From a virus, in the IMG/VR virus record IMGVR_UViG_3300044730_000681, positions 1-30,272 of that record: a stretch of 30,272 nt of DNA. The stretch is one strand, 5' to 3'. Positions 21,928 to 29,977 of the stretch are shown piece after piece. The notes beneath the pieces are model-generated. The model was not told where the DNA came from. It ran no database searches and worked only from the letters and a program-made list of their open reading frames with translations. The position numbers and the translations under genes are program-made. How positions within the stretch are numbered: position 1 is the stretch's first letter; every line of letters starts with the position of its first letter.

Positions 21928-22184
21928 GCAGAGCCCTTACCGAAGCCCTCGCAGCGGCTGCAGCGCCGCCGTGCACCGGGTACTCATGCCCTAAGCAGAG
22001 TGATTGCGCGAGCGAGAAGCTGGCGTGCGAGTCGTTCGTCTACTACGTCAATTCCGGCAGGGCAGCACATCCATTGATGATGTTCCGTACCAACAAGAGC
22101 GGCTTGAAGGCGTTGCATATGCTGAAGCAGGAGCACGCTCCTACGAGAGCGTTGTACGACCGTGTGTTTAAGGAGGAAGCATGA
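21924..22184 (+). CDS. Small cysteine-rich hypothetical protein
   Basis: An 86-residue protein. Four cysteines (CTGYSCPKQSDCASEKLACESF, cut here to its spacing: C-x4-C-x5-C-x6-C) come after an alanine-rich start. The C-terminal part (MMFRTNKSGLKALHMLKQEH) is basic. It could bind metal. It overlaps both neighbours by 4 bp. Confidence 0.65.
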   Translation: MSRALTEALAAAAAPPCTGYSCPKQSDCASEKLACESFVYYVNSGRAAHPLMMFRTNKSGLKALHMLKQEHAPTRALYDRVFKEEA

Positions 22185-22372
22185 AAGACGGGCAATGCAA
22201 CGGACCCTGCGATCAGGGCCGCAAGAACTGCCCGACGCCTGAGGCGTGCGAGCTGGCAGCGACCGATGCGGCGGAATCAGACGGCCTGGAAGCCTTTGGG
22301 ATGCTGGCGGTTGCCATCGTCGTTGTGCTGGTCATCGGCCTGGTGGCCGCTTCGGTGTGGAGGTTTGCATGA
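22181..22372 (+). CDS. Small membrane protein with cysteine-rich head
   Basis: A 63-residue protein with cysteines near the N-terminus (C6, C10, C17, C23) and one strong C-terminal membrane segment (MLAVAIVVVLVIGLVAASVW, ~41-60). It is probably anchored in the inner membrane. It overlaps its neighbours by 4 bp; the function is unknown. Confidence 0.7.
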   Translation: MKDGQCNGPCDQGRKNCPTPEACELAATDAAESDGLEAFGMLAVAIVVVLVIGLVAASVWRFA

Positions 22373-23010
22373 CTGACACGATTACCCTGCCCCGCGCCGT
22401 CGTCCAGCAGGCGCTGGAGGCGTGGGAGTACATCAACAAGTACGGCTTTGTCTTGGCCGACTATGAAGGCCCGATGGAGCAAGCCATCACCGCCTTCAAG
22501 GCCGCGCTGGAGCAGCCGGAGCAGGAGCCGCAATGCAACCCGCACCCCAATGCACCGCACGGATTTTTGCGAAACGCCAGCCACACCGAGGGCCGCTACG
22601 TCTGCGCGTGTGAATATTGGCAGCCCTACGAGGCCGCGCTGGAGCAGCCTGAGCCGGAGCAGGCCGAGCCGGTAGTACCGCCTGAATTGGAAGCGCATTT
22701 CCGGCACCTTGATGCGCAGATGGAGCAGCCGGTGCGGGCCGAGTCGGTGACGACCCCGCCCTGTAAAGGCATGAACTGCGGGGCTATTGATGGCCGGTCG
22801 CACTCGCTGGAGTGCCACGCGGAGCATTCGGCAGCAATAGCTGGTGGACGGTTTGTGCCCTTGCCCCGCCGCGAGTGGCGAGGGTTGACGGAGGAAGAAG
22901 TGTTTCATGTGGAGAACAACGTGCCAGACAGCGTTATCTCCGACCGCCAATGGACGGTGTATTTTGCCCGCGCCATCGAGGCCAAGCTGAAGGAGAAGAA
23001 CCATGAGTGA
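22369..23010 (+). CDS. Phage protein with ALEQPE repeats and LTEEE motif
   Basis: A 213-residue protein starting MTDTITLPRAVVQQALEAWEYINKYGF; the true start is ATG 22369 (overlap ATGA), the longer upstream reading being a shadow. Repeats of ALEQPE(Q/P)E occur at ~45-55, ~85-100 and, more weakly, ~118, in a proline/glutamate-rich linker. A REWRGLTEEEVFHVEN segment at ~165-180 matches a motif common in small phage proteins. The function is unknown. The repeat part probably is a flexible linker between short modules. Confidence 0.68.
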   Translation: MTDTITLPRAVVQQALEAWEYINKYGFVLADYEGPMEQAITAFKAALEQPEQEPQCNPHPNAPHGFLRNASHTEGRYVCACEYWQPYEAALEQPEPEQAEPVVPPELEAHFRHLDAQMEQPVRAESVTTPPCKGMNCGAIDGRSHSLECHAEHSAAIAGGRFVPLPRREWRGLTEEEVFHVENNVPDSVISDRQWTVYFARAIEAKLKEKNHE

Positions 23011-23242
23011 ATCTACCGCCCTGCGGCTGGCTGATGCGCTGAACTGCGCAACAGACGACGATTGCGGGTACTGCCAACCATGCGTCATCGCCGCCGAACT
23101 GCGCCGGCTGCACGCCCTGAACAGGGAACTGCTGGGGGCGTTGAAACAGATGCTGGAGGTCTGGGAGGAAGACCCTGCGTATGGTGCAACGCACGCAGAC
23201 AAAGCCCGCGCAGCAATAGCCAAAGCGGAGGGGAAGGTATGA
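23003..23242 (+). CDS. Small hypothetical protein
   Basis: A 79-residue protein starting MSESTALRLADALN, with CGYCQPC near residue 22 (C-x2-C-x2-C) and a helical remainder (AAELRRLHALNRELLGALKQML). It overlaps upstream by 8 bp and downstream by 4 bp. The family is unrecognised. Confidence 0.65.
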   Translation: MSESTALRLADALNCATDDDCGYCQPCVIAAELRRLHALNRELLGALKQMLEVWEEDPAYGATHADKARAAIAKAEGKV

Positions 23243-23466
23243 CCCGCGAAGACATCACCCGCATGGCGCAGGAGGCTGGGTGGCCTGACAGCCTTATTGC
23301 GCCGGTCATCATGGCAAAGCTGGCCGAGTTCGCCGCCCTGGTCGCCGCTGCCGAGCGCAAGGAGTGCGCTGACCTTTGCAAGTACGTTTACACCGAAGTG
23401 CTTGACGACCGAGACGGCATTGCCAAGCTGTGCGAAGGCTACATCCTCGGAAGGGGGCAGGCATGA
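23239..23466 (+). CDS. Small helical hypothetical protein
   Basis: A 75-residue protein starting MTREDITRMAQEAGWPDSL; helices with CADLCKYVY near the middle. The start ATG 23239 is in the overlap chain; an upstream reading is a shadow of the gene before. The function is unknown. Confidence 0.65.
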   Translation: MTREDITRMAQEAGWPDSLIAPVIMAKLAEFAALVAAAERKECADLCKYVYTEVLDDRDGIAKLCEGYILGRGQA

Positions 23467-23699
23467 GCATCGTCACCCACGTGGCGGTGTTCTTCGCCAC
23501 CAACCCTGACGAGGAGCTGACCAGCGAGGACATCGGCATCAAGTGGGGCGTCGACCCGAACAACGTGGGTAAGTCGCTGCGTTACGCCGAGCACAAGGGC
23601 TGGGTGCAATCGACCAAGAAGCCCAACCCTTCGAGGCCCAGCAAGCAGATCCTGTTCTACACCGCAGGCCCGCGCTTGCTCAAGGAGATTGGACGATGA
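23463..23699 (+). CDS. Small winged-helix DNA-binding protein
   Basis: A 78-residue protein. EELTSEDIGIKWGVDPNNVGKSLRYAEHKGW (residues ~17-47, given here to its motif) forms a helix-turn-helix with a following wing (STKKPNPSRPSKQILFY). It is probably a DNA-binding protein; the target is unknown. It overlaps both neighbours by 4 bp and may regulate the late genes next door, which is only inference. Confidence 0.72.
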   Translation: MSIVTHVAVFFATNPDEELTSEDIGIKWGVDPNNVGKSLRYAEHKGWVQSTKKPNPSRPSKQILFYTAGPRLLKEIGR

Positions 23700-23899
23700 T
23701 CACGGCAAGCAACCTCTACAAGTTCCAACCGCCAAACTTCCCACGCTGCGCAGGCTCGGGCCGATCGGAGTGCGACACATGCAAGAAAAACGTCCGCAAC
23801 AGCCCCGTGCATCCAAGCGCGACGCGCCAGATCTGGATCGGAAGATGGGAGCTGGAGACGCCCTGCGAGTCTCGCGTGCCGTTGCACACGCAGTCGTAA
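23696..23899 (+). CDS. Small cysteine-rich hypothetical protein
   Basis: A 67-residue protein starting MITASNLYKFQPPNF with CDTC (~26-29) and two more cysteines (C18, C57). Its codons end mainly in G or C up to the stop at 23899, which supports it as the true frame there. It overlaps the previous gene by 4 bp. Confidence 0.6.
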   Translation: MITASNLYKFQPPNFPRCAGSGRSECDTCKKNVRNSPVHPSATRQIWIGRWELETPCESRVPLHTQS

Positions 23900-24183
23900 A
23901 GAGCCCCCACTTCCTTGCCCGCGCAATGGCCGCGGAGTTCGCCGACCCGCTCGAGAAGGCCAAGCTCCCGCTGACCAACCGCGACCGCCAGCGCAAGCAC
24001 CGGACCAACAACAGCGAGCGGGTCTTCACGCTCGACGTGGGCAGCGACGGCTACGCTGACCTGGTCTACCTCATGCAGGCGTGGGGCTTTCCCAGCCGCA
24101 GGCGCACCATGATCGTGGCCTTGAGACACCTGGCCCAGGCCACCCGAAACGGCCTCGAGCGCATCGACTTGACGAACGCTTGA
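23779..24183 (+). CDS. Hypothetical protein, start uncertain
   Basis: The C-terminal ~85 residues (MAAEFADPLEKAKLPLTNRDRQRKHRTNN..., then ERVFTLDVGSDGYADLVYLMQAWG and TMIVALRHLAQ) look like a small basic DNA-binding or ribbon-helix-helix type domain. ATG 23779 has GGAG 8 bases upstream; but the frame up to 23899 has poorer third-position GC than the overlapping gene, so ATG 23846 or 23926 may be the true start. If 23779 is right, it is translated inside the preceding gene in another frame. Confidence 0.6.
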   Translation: MQEKRPQQPRASKRDAPDLDRKMGAGDALRVSRAVAHAVVKSPHFLARAMAAEFADPLEKAKLPLTNRDRQRKHRTNNSERVFTLDVGSDGYADLVYLMQAWGFPSRRRTMIVALRHLAQATRNGLERIDLTNA

Positions 24184-24209
24184 CCGTGTTGTAAGGGCCG
24201 GTGTATATT
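24180..24209 (+). promoter_or_regulatory. Late promoter before terminase genes
   Basis: -35 TTGACC (24180-24185), 18-bp spacer, -10 TATATT (24204-24209). The -35 overlaps the stop codon of the gene before. The expected transcript starts near 24216, and a terminator follows within about 45 bases, as in the lambda pR'/tR' arrangement. Confidence 0.7.
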
Positions 24210-24236
24210 CCGCCCCGGGTAAGTGTCTCCAAATCC

Positions 24237-24259
24237 AGCCGGCCGCGAGCCGGCTTTTT
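24237..24259 (+). terminator. Intrinsic terminator just downstream of late promoter
   Basis: A perfect 7-bp GC-rich stem AGCCGGC / GCCGGCT (24237-24243 and 24249-24255), 5-base loop, followed by TTTTT (24255-24259) and TTT a little further on. It points in the plus direction and lies between the promoter at 24180 and the first late gene, so read-through would be needed for late transcription. Confidence 0.8.
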
Positions 24260-24288
24260 GCTTTCTGAGCCCGGGTGAGCTGAACGCG

Positions 24289-24816
24289 GTGACCTCGTCT
24301 CCCACTGCTGGATGCCTCCCGGGTTCAACCCCTGATGCCGTGGACAAAGCTGAATACCAACGAATCGCCGATGAACGTGAGGCCACCAAGCACCATGTGC
24401 TGGCCATGGCCGAAGACATCTTCGAGCGCTACATGGCGGGTGAGTCCATGCGCCTGATCGCCGAGTCGATGCCGTTCAAGATCAGCGGCAACCGCCTGCG
24501 CGACATCCTGCTGAACAACCCCGACACCCGGGAAGCCTACGCCGACATCCACATCCACCGCTCGCACAGCCTCGTCGAGGCCGCGGTGGACTACGCCCGC
24601 GAGGCGGGGATGCTGGGCGATGCGGCCGGCCTGCGGGTGGCGATCGACGCCAACCTCAAGGTGGCGGCCAAGATCAACGGCCGCGACTACGGCGACAAGT
24701 CCAAGGTGGAGCTCACCGGCAAGGACGGAGGGCCCGTCAAGATGGTGGCCCTGACCGACGAGCAGCTCATGGAGATCGCCGCCCAAGGCGTGGTGAAGGG
24801 GGCGGCAGGTGCTTGA
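24289..24816 (+). CDS. Terminase small subunit
   Basis: A 175-residue protein in the position of the small terminase, overlapping the large terminase by 8 bp. The N-terminal half has a likely helix-turn-helix (GESMRLIAESMPFKISGNRLRDILL), in keeping with DNA binding at the packaging site; the middle is coiled coil-like and the C-terminus carries KVELTGKDGGPVKMVALTDEQL. The reading continues upstream to 24223, through the terminator, so I prefer GTG 24289 (GGTGAG upstream); GTG 24340 is the next choice. Confidence 0.8.
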   Translation: MTSSPTAGCLPGSTPDAVDKAEYQRIADEREATKHHVLAMAEDIFERYMAGESMRLIAESMPFKISGNRLRDILLNNPDTREAYADIHIHRSHSLVEAAVDYAREAGMLGDAAGLRVAIDANLKVAAKINGRDYGDKSKVELTGKDGGPVKMVALTDEQLMEIAAQGVVKGAAGA

Positions 24817-26305
24817 TCCATCGCAGGCTGCGGCTGAGCTGCTGGCGCGCAAGAAGGCGCGCGAGTCGTTCTCGCACTACTGCGCCTACCGACTGCCAGA
24901 CGACATGCGCCTGGCCGAGCACCACGTCCTGCTGACCGAGGCCCTGGACAAGATTGAGAAGGGCGAGATCGACCGGCTGCTCGTGATGATGCCGCCAGGC
25001 TCTGCCAAGTCCACCTACGGCTCGGTCTACTTCCCCGAGTACTTCGCAGGCCGCAACCCGCAGCTCAGCGTCATCGCCGCTTCGCACACCGCAGAACTGG
25101 CCGAGCGCTTCGGCCGCCGGGTGCGCAACGGCGTGGACGACGAGCAGTTTCGCGCCCTGTTCCCGCAGGTGGCGCTGGCCGCCGACAGCACGGCTGCTGG
25201 CCGATGGGGCACGAACCACGGCGGCGAGTACACCGCGGTGGGCGTGGGCGGATCCATCACCGGGCGACGCGGCGACCTGATCGTGGTCGACGACCCAGTG
25301 CGCAGTCGCGAGGACGCCGACTCCGAGCGCGTGCGCGAGAAGACCTGGGAGTGGTGGACCAACGACCTGCTGACCCGCTTGAAGCCTCATGGCCGCGTGG
25401 TGGTCATCATGACCCGCTGGCACGAGGATGACCTGGCCGGCCGCCTGCTCGAGCGTGAGCCGCAGCGGTGGACCGTCATCAAGCTGCCGATGATCGCTGG
25501 CGACAACGACCTGCTGGGACGCAAATCAGGTGAGCGCCTGTGGAAAGAGTGGTTCACCGACGAGATGGTGCGCCAGGCGCAGTCCGATCCACGCTCGTGG
25601 ATCTCGCTGTACCAGCAGGAGCCCAGGCCCGTCGAGGGTGCGGAGTTCAAGCGCTCGTGGATCGTGCGCTACAACAACGCGCCCAAGAAGATGAACAGGG
25701 TCATCCTGGTCGACCCGGCGGGTGACCCGCAGACGGCCAAGGAAGGCACCAAGCGCAAGCGCAGCGACCGCACCGTGATGTGGGTCGTGGGCCTGGCGCA
25801 CGACGGCAACGCCTTCCTCGTGGACGGCATCATCGATCGGCTGACGCTGACGCAACGCGCCGATGCGCTGTTCGCCCTGCACAAGAAGCACAAGCCGATG
25901 CAGGTGCGCTACGAGCGCTACGGCATGCAGGCCGACATCCCGCACATCCAGGCCGAGATGGAGCGGCGCCAGTACCGCTTCAAGATCACCGAGGTGGCTG
26001 GTGCGGTGGAGAAGAACGCCCGCATCCGCAGGCTCATTCCGTGGTTCGAGGGCGGCCGCATGTGGCTGCCTCAGCAGCTCAACTACACTGACGTGCAGGG
26101 CAACCCGCATGACTTGGTTCAGGAGCTCCTCGAGGTCGAGTACGCCACCTTCCCGGTGGGTCGATTCGACGACGGCATGGACTGCCTGGCCCGCATCGAC
26201 GAGCCTTCGCTGACTCTGCCGTGGCCGGACGAAGAGGAAGAGTGGGAAGTCCCCCGGGGCGCCGAGGCTGCGTGGCAGGTCCTCGACGAAGTGACCGGCT
26301 ACTAA
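24809..26305 (+). CDS. Terminase large subunit
   Basis: A 498-residue packaging motor. Walker A lies at ~60-68 (MPPGSAKST), Walker B at ~157-163 (LIVVDDP). A C-terminal RNase H-like nuclease follows with acidic residues in VILVDPAGD (~298), in VRYERYG and in RFDDGMDCLARI (~455). These proteins cut and translocate phage DNA into the head. GTG is the start; the overlap with the small subunit is 8 bp. Confidence 0.92.
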   Translation: MLDPSQAAAELLARKKARESFSHYCAYRLPDDMRLAEHHVLLTEALDKIEKGEIDRLLVMMPPGSAKSTYGSVYFPEYFAGRNPQLSVIAASHTAELAERFGRRVRNGVDDEQFRALFPQVALAADSTAAGRWGTNHGGEYTAVGVGGSITGRRGDLIVVDDPVRSREDADSERVREKTWEWWTNDLLTRLKPHGRVVVIMTRWHEDDLAGRLLEREPQRWTVIKLPMIAGDNDLLGRKSGERLWKEWFTDEMVRQAQSDPRSWISLYQQEPRPVEGAEFKRSWIVRYNNAPKKMNRVILVDPAGDPQTAKEGTKRKRSDRTVMWVVGLAHDGNAFLVDGIIDRLTLTQRADALFALHKKHKPMQVRYERYGMQADIPHIQAEMERRQYRFKITEVAGAVEKNARIRRLIPWFEGGRMWLPQQLNYTDVQGNPHDLVQELLEVEYATFPVGRFDDGMDCLARIDEPSLTLPWPDEEEEWEVPRGAEAAWQVLDEVTGY

Positions 26306-26314
26306 AGGATCACG

Positions 26315-28513
26315 ATGGACCCCAAAGACCTACCGACCGACGTTGCCTACATGGTTGGCGACGAGGTGCTGACCCAGGAAGAGTTCGAAGGCCGCCAGAA
26401 GGGCGAGATCGAGCGCCTGTACGCCGTCTTCGCCAAAATGCGCGACCATTGGGTTCAGGGGCGAGCCACCAACACTGACCTTGAAAAGCGCTGGCGCAAG
26501 AACGCGCAGCTCTACTTCGGCGAGCACACCAACAGCACCGGCGAGTTCGAGAACACCCTGCGCAACGGCCCGCCATCACGCAAGGCGCAGGACGGCACCC
26601 GCTCGAGGGTGGTGATCAACATCGTGCGCCCGAAGGTCGACCAGGCCGTGGCGCGCATGTGCGAGATCCTGTTCCCCGTGGACGACCGCAACTGGGGCAT
26701 CCGGCCCACGCCGATGCCTGAGCTGGCCGACATGATGGGCAGCAACGCCCAGACCGTCGACCCGGCCACTGGCCAGCCCACCGGCTTCACCGCCAACGAG
26801 GAAGCCAACGCGATCATGGAGGCTGCCAAGCAGGCGGCTGAGGCCATGGAGCGCTCCATCGACGACAGCCTGACCGAGTCCAAGTACAACGGCGAGAGTC
26901 GCAAGGGCATTGAGGATGCCGTGCGTCTGGGCACGATGGTGCTGTACGGCCCGTTCCCTGCACGTCAGACCAGCAAGGTCTGGCTGCCTCAGGGCGACGG
27001 CACGCAGCAACTGCAGATCAACGAGTCGATCGTCCCGGCCAGCATGCGCATGGACCCGTGGGACTGCTTCTTCGACCCGAGCTGCGGCAACGACCACCAG
27101 GCCGGCCGCGGGTTCTTCATGCGCCGCATGGTCACTCGCAAGCAACTGCGCCAGCTCGTGGGCCTGCCCGGCTACGACGAGGACGCCATCCGCGAGGTGC
27201 TGCGCTCGCCGCCGCAGAAGCTGCGCGTGGCCGAGGGCCGGGTCATCCGCGACATGATGAACGAGGACGCCTACGAAATGTGGACGTACCACGGCGAGAT
27301 CGAGCCCGAAGAGATGGAGATGCTTTCGAGCCGCACGGGCGACCCGCTGACCGACGTGGACTTCGGCGTGCTCGTGATCGTCAACGACAAGGTCGTGGGT
27401 GCAATGGAGTCGTGGGTTGTGGACCGCACGCTGCCGGTGGACGTCTACTGCTGGCGCAAGGCAGACGACAGCCCGTTCGGCTATGGCCTGCCCGACGAGC
27501 TTGAGCACCAGCAGCGAGTGGTCAACAGCGCCTGGCGCCAGGTGATGGACAACGGCCGCACCTCGCTGGGCGGACAGATCGTCATCAAGAAGGGCATGAT
27601 CATTCCGCAGAACGGAAGCTACGAGATCACGCCCAACAAGATCTGGCTGGCCAAGGACGAGCTCGACGACGTGCGTGCTGCCATGACGGTGTTCGAGTTC
27701 AACTCGCACCTGCAGGAGCTGCTGGCCATCGCCCAAGCCGCCATGCAGTTCGCAGACACCGAGTCCAGCATGCCCCAGATCATGGGCGGCGAGCAGGGCA
27801 GCGCGCCCGAGACCGTCGGCGGCATGGTCATGCTGTACAACAACGCCAACGCTGTGCTGCGCCAGCGCGTGAAGCTGTACGACGACAGCATCACCAGGCC
27901 ACACATCGGTCGGTACTACGACTGGAAGATGGCCAACGACCCGGATCCAAAGATCAAGGGCGACTACGAGATCGACGCACGCGGGTCGACTGCGCTGATC
28001 GAGCGCGACATCCAGAACCAGGCCCTGCTGAACCTGGCCAACATCACCAACAACCCGCGCTACATCCCGCACCTCAAGGAGCGCGAGGAGCTCAAGGCGA
28101 TCCTCAAAGCGTTCAAGGTCAACCCCGAGGAGCTGCTCAAGCCTGAGGACCAGGTCAAGCAGGAGATGGAAGCGCAGGCTCAGCAGGGCGCGCCGCAGGA
28201 TCCTCGCATTGCGGCCGCTCAGATCAAGGCCGAGGTCGACATGGCCAAGATCGCGGACAACAAGGAAGTCCGCGCCCAGCAGGGCCAGCAGATCGAGTAC
28301 AACCGCCAGCGCGAGCAGGCAGAGTACGAGATCGCGATGACAGAGGCCGGCATCGAGCGCGACCTGTCGCTGACCAAGCTCGGCCAGGACGCCCAGCTCA
28401 CCCGCGAGCAGATCGCCGCGAAGGAGCGTCTCGAGGCACTGAAAATTGACAACCAGCGTCAGATCTTCAACGCCGAGGCGGCGCTGCGCGTCAACACGGG
28501 CGCCGGCATCTGA
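26315..28513 (+). CDS. Portal protein (P22-like)
   Basis: A 732-residue protein, close to the length of P22 portal (725). The N-terminal half contains RVVINIVRPKVDQAVARMCEILFPVDDRNWGIRP, typical of large-podovirus portals; the middle has YGLPDELEHQQRVVNSAWRQVMDN and GGEQGSAPETVGGMVMLYNN, typical of the same proteins. Residues ~590-720 are a long glutamine/glutamate-rich helical tail, similar to the barrel helices of P22 portal. It forms the ring through which DNA enters the head. It follows the terminase by 9 bp. Confidence 0.88.
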   Translation: MDPKDLPTDVAYMVGDEVLTQEEFEGRQKGEIERLYAVFAKMRDHWVQGRATNTDLEKRWRKNAQLYFGEHTNSTGEFENTLRNGPPSRKAQDGTRSRVVINIVRPKVDQAVARMCEILFPVDDRNWGIRPTPMPELADMMGSNAQTVDPATGQPTGFTANEEANAIMEAAKQAAEAMERSIDDSLTESKYNGESRKGIEDAVRLGTMVLYGPFPARQTSKVWLPQGDGTQQLQINESIVPASMRMDPWDCFFDPSCGNDHQAGRGFFMRRMVTRKQLRQLVGLPGYDEDAIREVLRSPPQKLRVAEGRVIRDMMNEDAYEMWTYHGEIEPEEMEMLSSRTGDPLTDVDFGVLVIVNDKVVGAMESWVVDRTLPVDVYCWRKADDSPFGYGLPDELEHQQRVVNSAWRQVMDNGRTSLGGQIVIKKGMIIPQNGSYEITPNKIWLAKDELDDVRAAMTVFEFNSHLQELLAIAQAAMQFADTESSMPQIMGGEQGSAPETVGGMVMLYNNANAVLRQRVKLYDDSITRPHIGRYYDWKMANDPDPKIKGDYEIDARGSTALIERDIQNQALLNLANITNNPRYIPHLKEREELKAILKAFKVNPEELLKPEDQVKQEMEAQAQQGAPQDPRIAAAQIKAEVDMAKIADNKEVRAQQGQQIEYNRQREQAEYEIAMTEAGIERDLSLTKLGQDAQLTREQIAAKERLEALKIDNQRQIFNAEAALRVNTGAGI

Positions 28514-28522
28514 GGTATCACA

Positions 28523-28825
28523 ATGGCAATACTGGACATCACCGAGTACCAAGAGCTGGCGTTTGCCGGCCGCGGTCACTTGATTCCGGCCGGCCAGGAG
28601 CCGGCCATCCTGAATCAGCAGGTCGCCATCGGCGCCTCGTCGGTCCAGTCTTCCGCTCTCTCCGACACGACTCGTTTCGTGCGTCTGCACGCCGATGTGG
28701 CATGCCGCATCGCCATCGGCGCAAGCCCCACGGCAGCCTCCACGTCGATGAGAATCGGTGCTGGCGGCACCGAATACCTGGGCGTTCGCCCTGGCCTGAA
28801 GATCGCGGTCATTTCCACTACCTAA
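28523..28825 (+). CDS. Small structural protein candidate
   Basis: A 100-residue beta-rich protein. The pattern IGASSVQSSALSDTTRFVRLHADVACRIAIG, PTA..., then EYLGVRPGLKIAVIST looks like small proteins found beside portal genes in podoviruses; these are probably small virion or decoration proteins. The function is not known to me. The start codon lies in a stop-RBS-start junction identical over 15 bases to that at 2182. Confidence 0.7.
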   Translation: MAILDITEYQELAFAGRGHLIPAGQEPAILNQQVAIGASSVQSSALSDTTRFVRLHADVACRIAIGASPTAASTSMRIGAGGTEYLGVRPGLKIAVISTT

Positions 28826-28835
28826 CGGAGCCCCC

Positions 28836-29375
28836 ATGAACATCAACATCACCCCCTCTGCCGTGGCGGTCGACACCGCGGCAAACCTCCTGGCCTTCCT
28901 CGAGATGGCCAAAGAGCCGAGCAAGCTCAAGGCAGTGCTCGACCAGATCAAGTCTGCGCAGGATGCGGCGGCCGCTGAGGCTGCAGCAGCTCGCGGGGCT
29001 AAGGCCGAGGCCGACGCCACCAACGCGGCTGCTCAGCTCGCCGCGGCCGATGCCAACGCTGCTCTGGCCAAGGCACGCGAGGAGTCTGCACGCGCTGCGC
29101 AGGCATCTGCCGACGCCGATGCCGTGCGCGCTGCGACGAAGGCCGAGCGCGAAAAGTTTGATAATTGGATGGCTGGCGAGCGCGAGGCGCTGGCTGCTGC
29201 CAAGGCCAAGGTCGAGTCTGATGCCGCGGCCAACGTCAAGCGCTCTACCGAGGCCGACATGCGCGAGGCGCAGGCCGACAGCGAGCTGGCCAGCGCTCGC
29301 AACTTGCAGGCCGCTGCCGAGAAGCTGCGCTTCGAGTACGAGCAGAAGATTGCGGCTCTAAAGTCGATGATCTGA
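28836..29375 (+). CDS. Alanine-rich coiled-coil protein
   Basis: A 179-residue protein; residues ~35-170 are alanine/glutamate/arginine-rich and read as one long coiled coil. The N-terminus is hydrophobic and ordered (ITPSAVAVDTAANLLAFLEM). It could be a scaffold or an internal virion protein, but no such family is recognised. It lies 10 bp after the preceding gene and 13 bp before the next. Confidence 0.7.
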   Translation: MNINITPSAVAVDTAANLLAFLEMAKEPSKLKAVLDQIKSAQDAAAAEAAAARGAKAEADATNAAAQLAAADANAALAKAREESARAAQASADADAVRAATKAEREKFDNWMAGEREALAAAKAKVESDAAANVKRSTEADMREAQADSELASARNLQAAAEKLRFEYEQKIAALKSMI

Positions 29376-29388
29376 AAGGGGACAGACC

Positions 29389-29829
29389 ATGTCAATGACC
29401 AACGCCGCCGAAGCGGCACTCCTCGACCTCTTGTTTCTCAACACTGACTGGGCCAATATCGGGGACGCTGCTGGCCTGCAGAACTCGGCCACGGCAGGCT
29501 CGTTCCACATCAGCCTGCACAGCGCAGACCCTGGAGAGGCGGGCAACCAGAGTACCAACGAGATCAGCTACACCGGCTACGCCCGCGTGGGTGTGGCCCG
29601 CACCGCAGGCGGCTGGACGCGGACAACCTCCACCATCGCCAACACCGCCCTCGTGCAGTTCGGCCAGTGCACGGGCGGCACCGCCACGGCCACGCACTTC
29701 GGCATCGGCACGGACTCCACGGGCACCGGCAACCTGCTGCTGAAGGGCGCGCTGAACGCCAGCCTGTCCATCAGCAACGGCATCCAGCCGCAGTTCGCTG
29801 CTGGTGCCATGACAGCCACGGTGGACTGA
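29389..29829 (+). CDS. Gp80-like phage structural protein
   Basis: A 146-residue protein. The start NAAEAALLDLLFLNTDWANIGD and the segments FHISLHSADPGEAG, NEISYTGYARVGVARTAGGWT and ATHFGIGTDSTGTGNLL match a family of phage proteins often annotated as tail fibre or gp80-like; the exact virion position is uncertain. It is beta-rich, with no membrane segment. Confidence 0.78.
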   Translation: MSMTNAAEAALLDLLFLNTDWANIGDAAGLQNSATAGSFHISLHSADPGEAGNQSTNEISYTGYARVGVARTAGGWTRTTSTIANTALVQFGQCTGGTATATHFGIGTDSTGTGNLLLKGALNASLSISNGIQPQFAAGAMTATVD

Positions 29830-29830
29830 T

Positions 29831-29977
29831 GTGGTGTACCGCTGCGCCCACTGCCGTGAGCTGCTGACGCTGGCCGACACCGAGCTGTCGGCCTGCTCGG
29901 AGCATCCTGACGGGGGCGTGGAGTGGTCGCCCGACGAAGTGGAGTGGGCTTCGCTGGAGAACCCTGATGCCGTTTAG
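29831..29977 (+). CDS. Small cysteine-rich hypothetical protein
   Basis: A 48-residue protein (GTG 29831, or GTG 29834) with YRCAHCRELL (C-x2-C) and a later cysteine and histidine (SACSEH), so possibly a small zinc-binding fold. It lies one base after the stop of the gene before and overlaps the next gene. It is short, but the tight spacing and GC-rich third positions support it. Confidence 0.6.
   Translation: MVYRCAHCRELLTLADTELSACSEHPDGGVEWSPDEVEWASLENPDAV

Noticed and set aside
26576-29023. Long antisense ORF (815 codons) opposite the portal gene
   Set aside because: It mirrors the portal and following genes; high GC at third positions gives long open antisense frames. Its composition (Leu/His/Val-rich with no domain) is that of a shadow.
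29389-29829. Variable region of a diversity-generating retroelement
   Set aside because: A beta-rich structural protein, but no reverse transcriptase or template repeat is present in the window.
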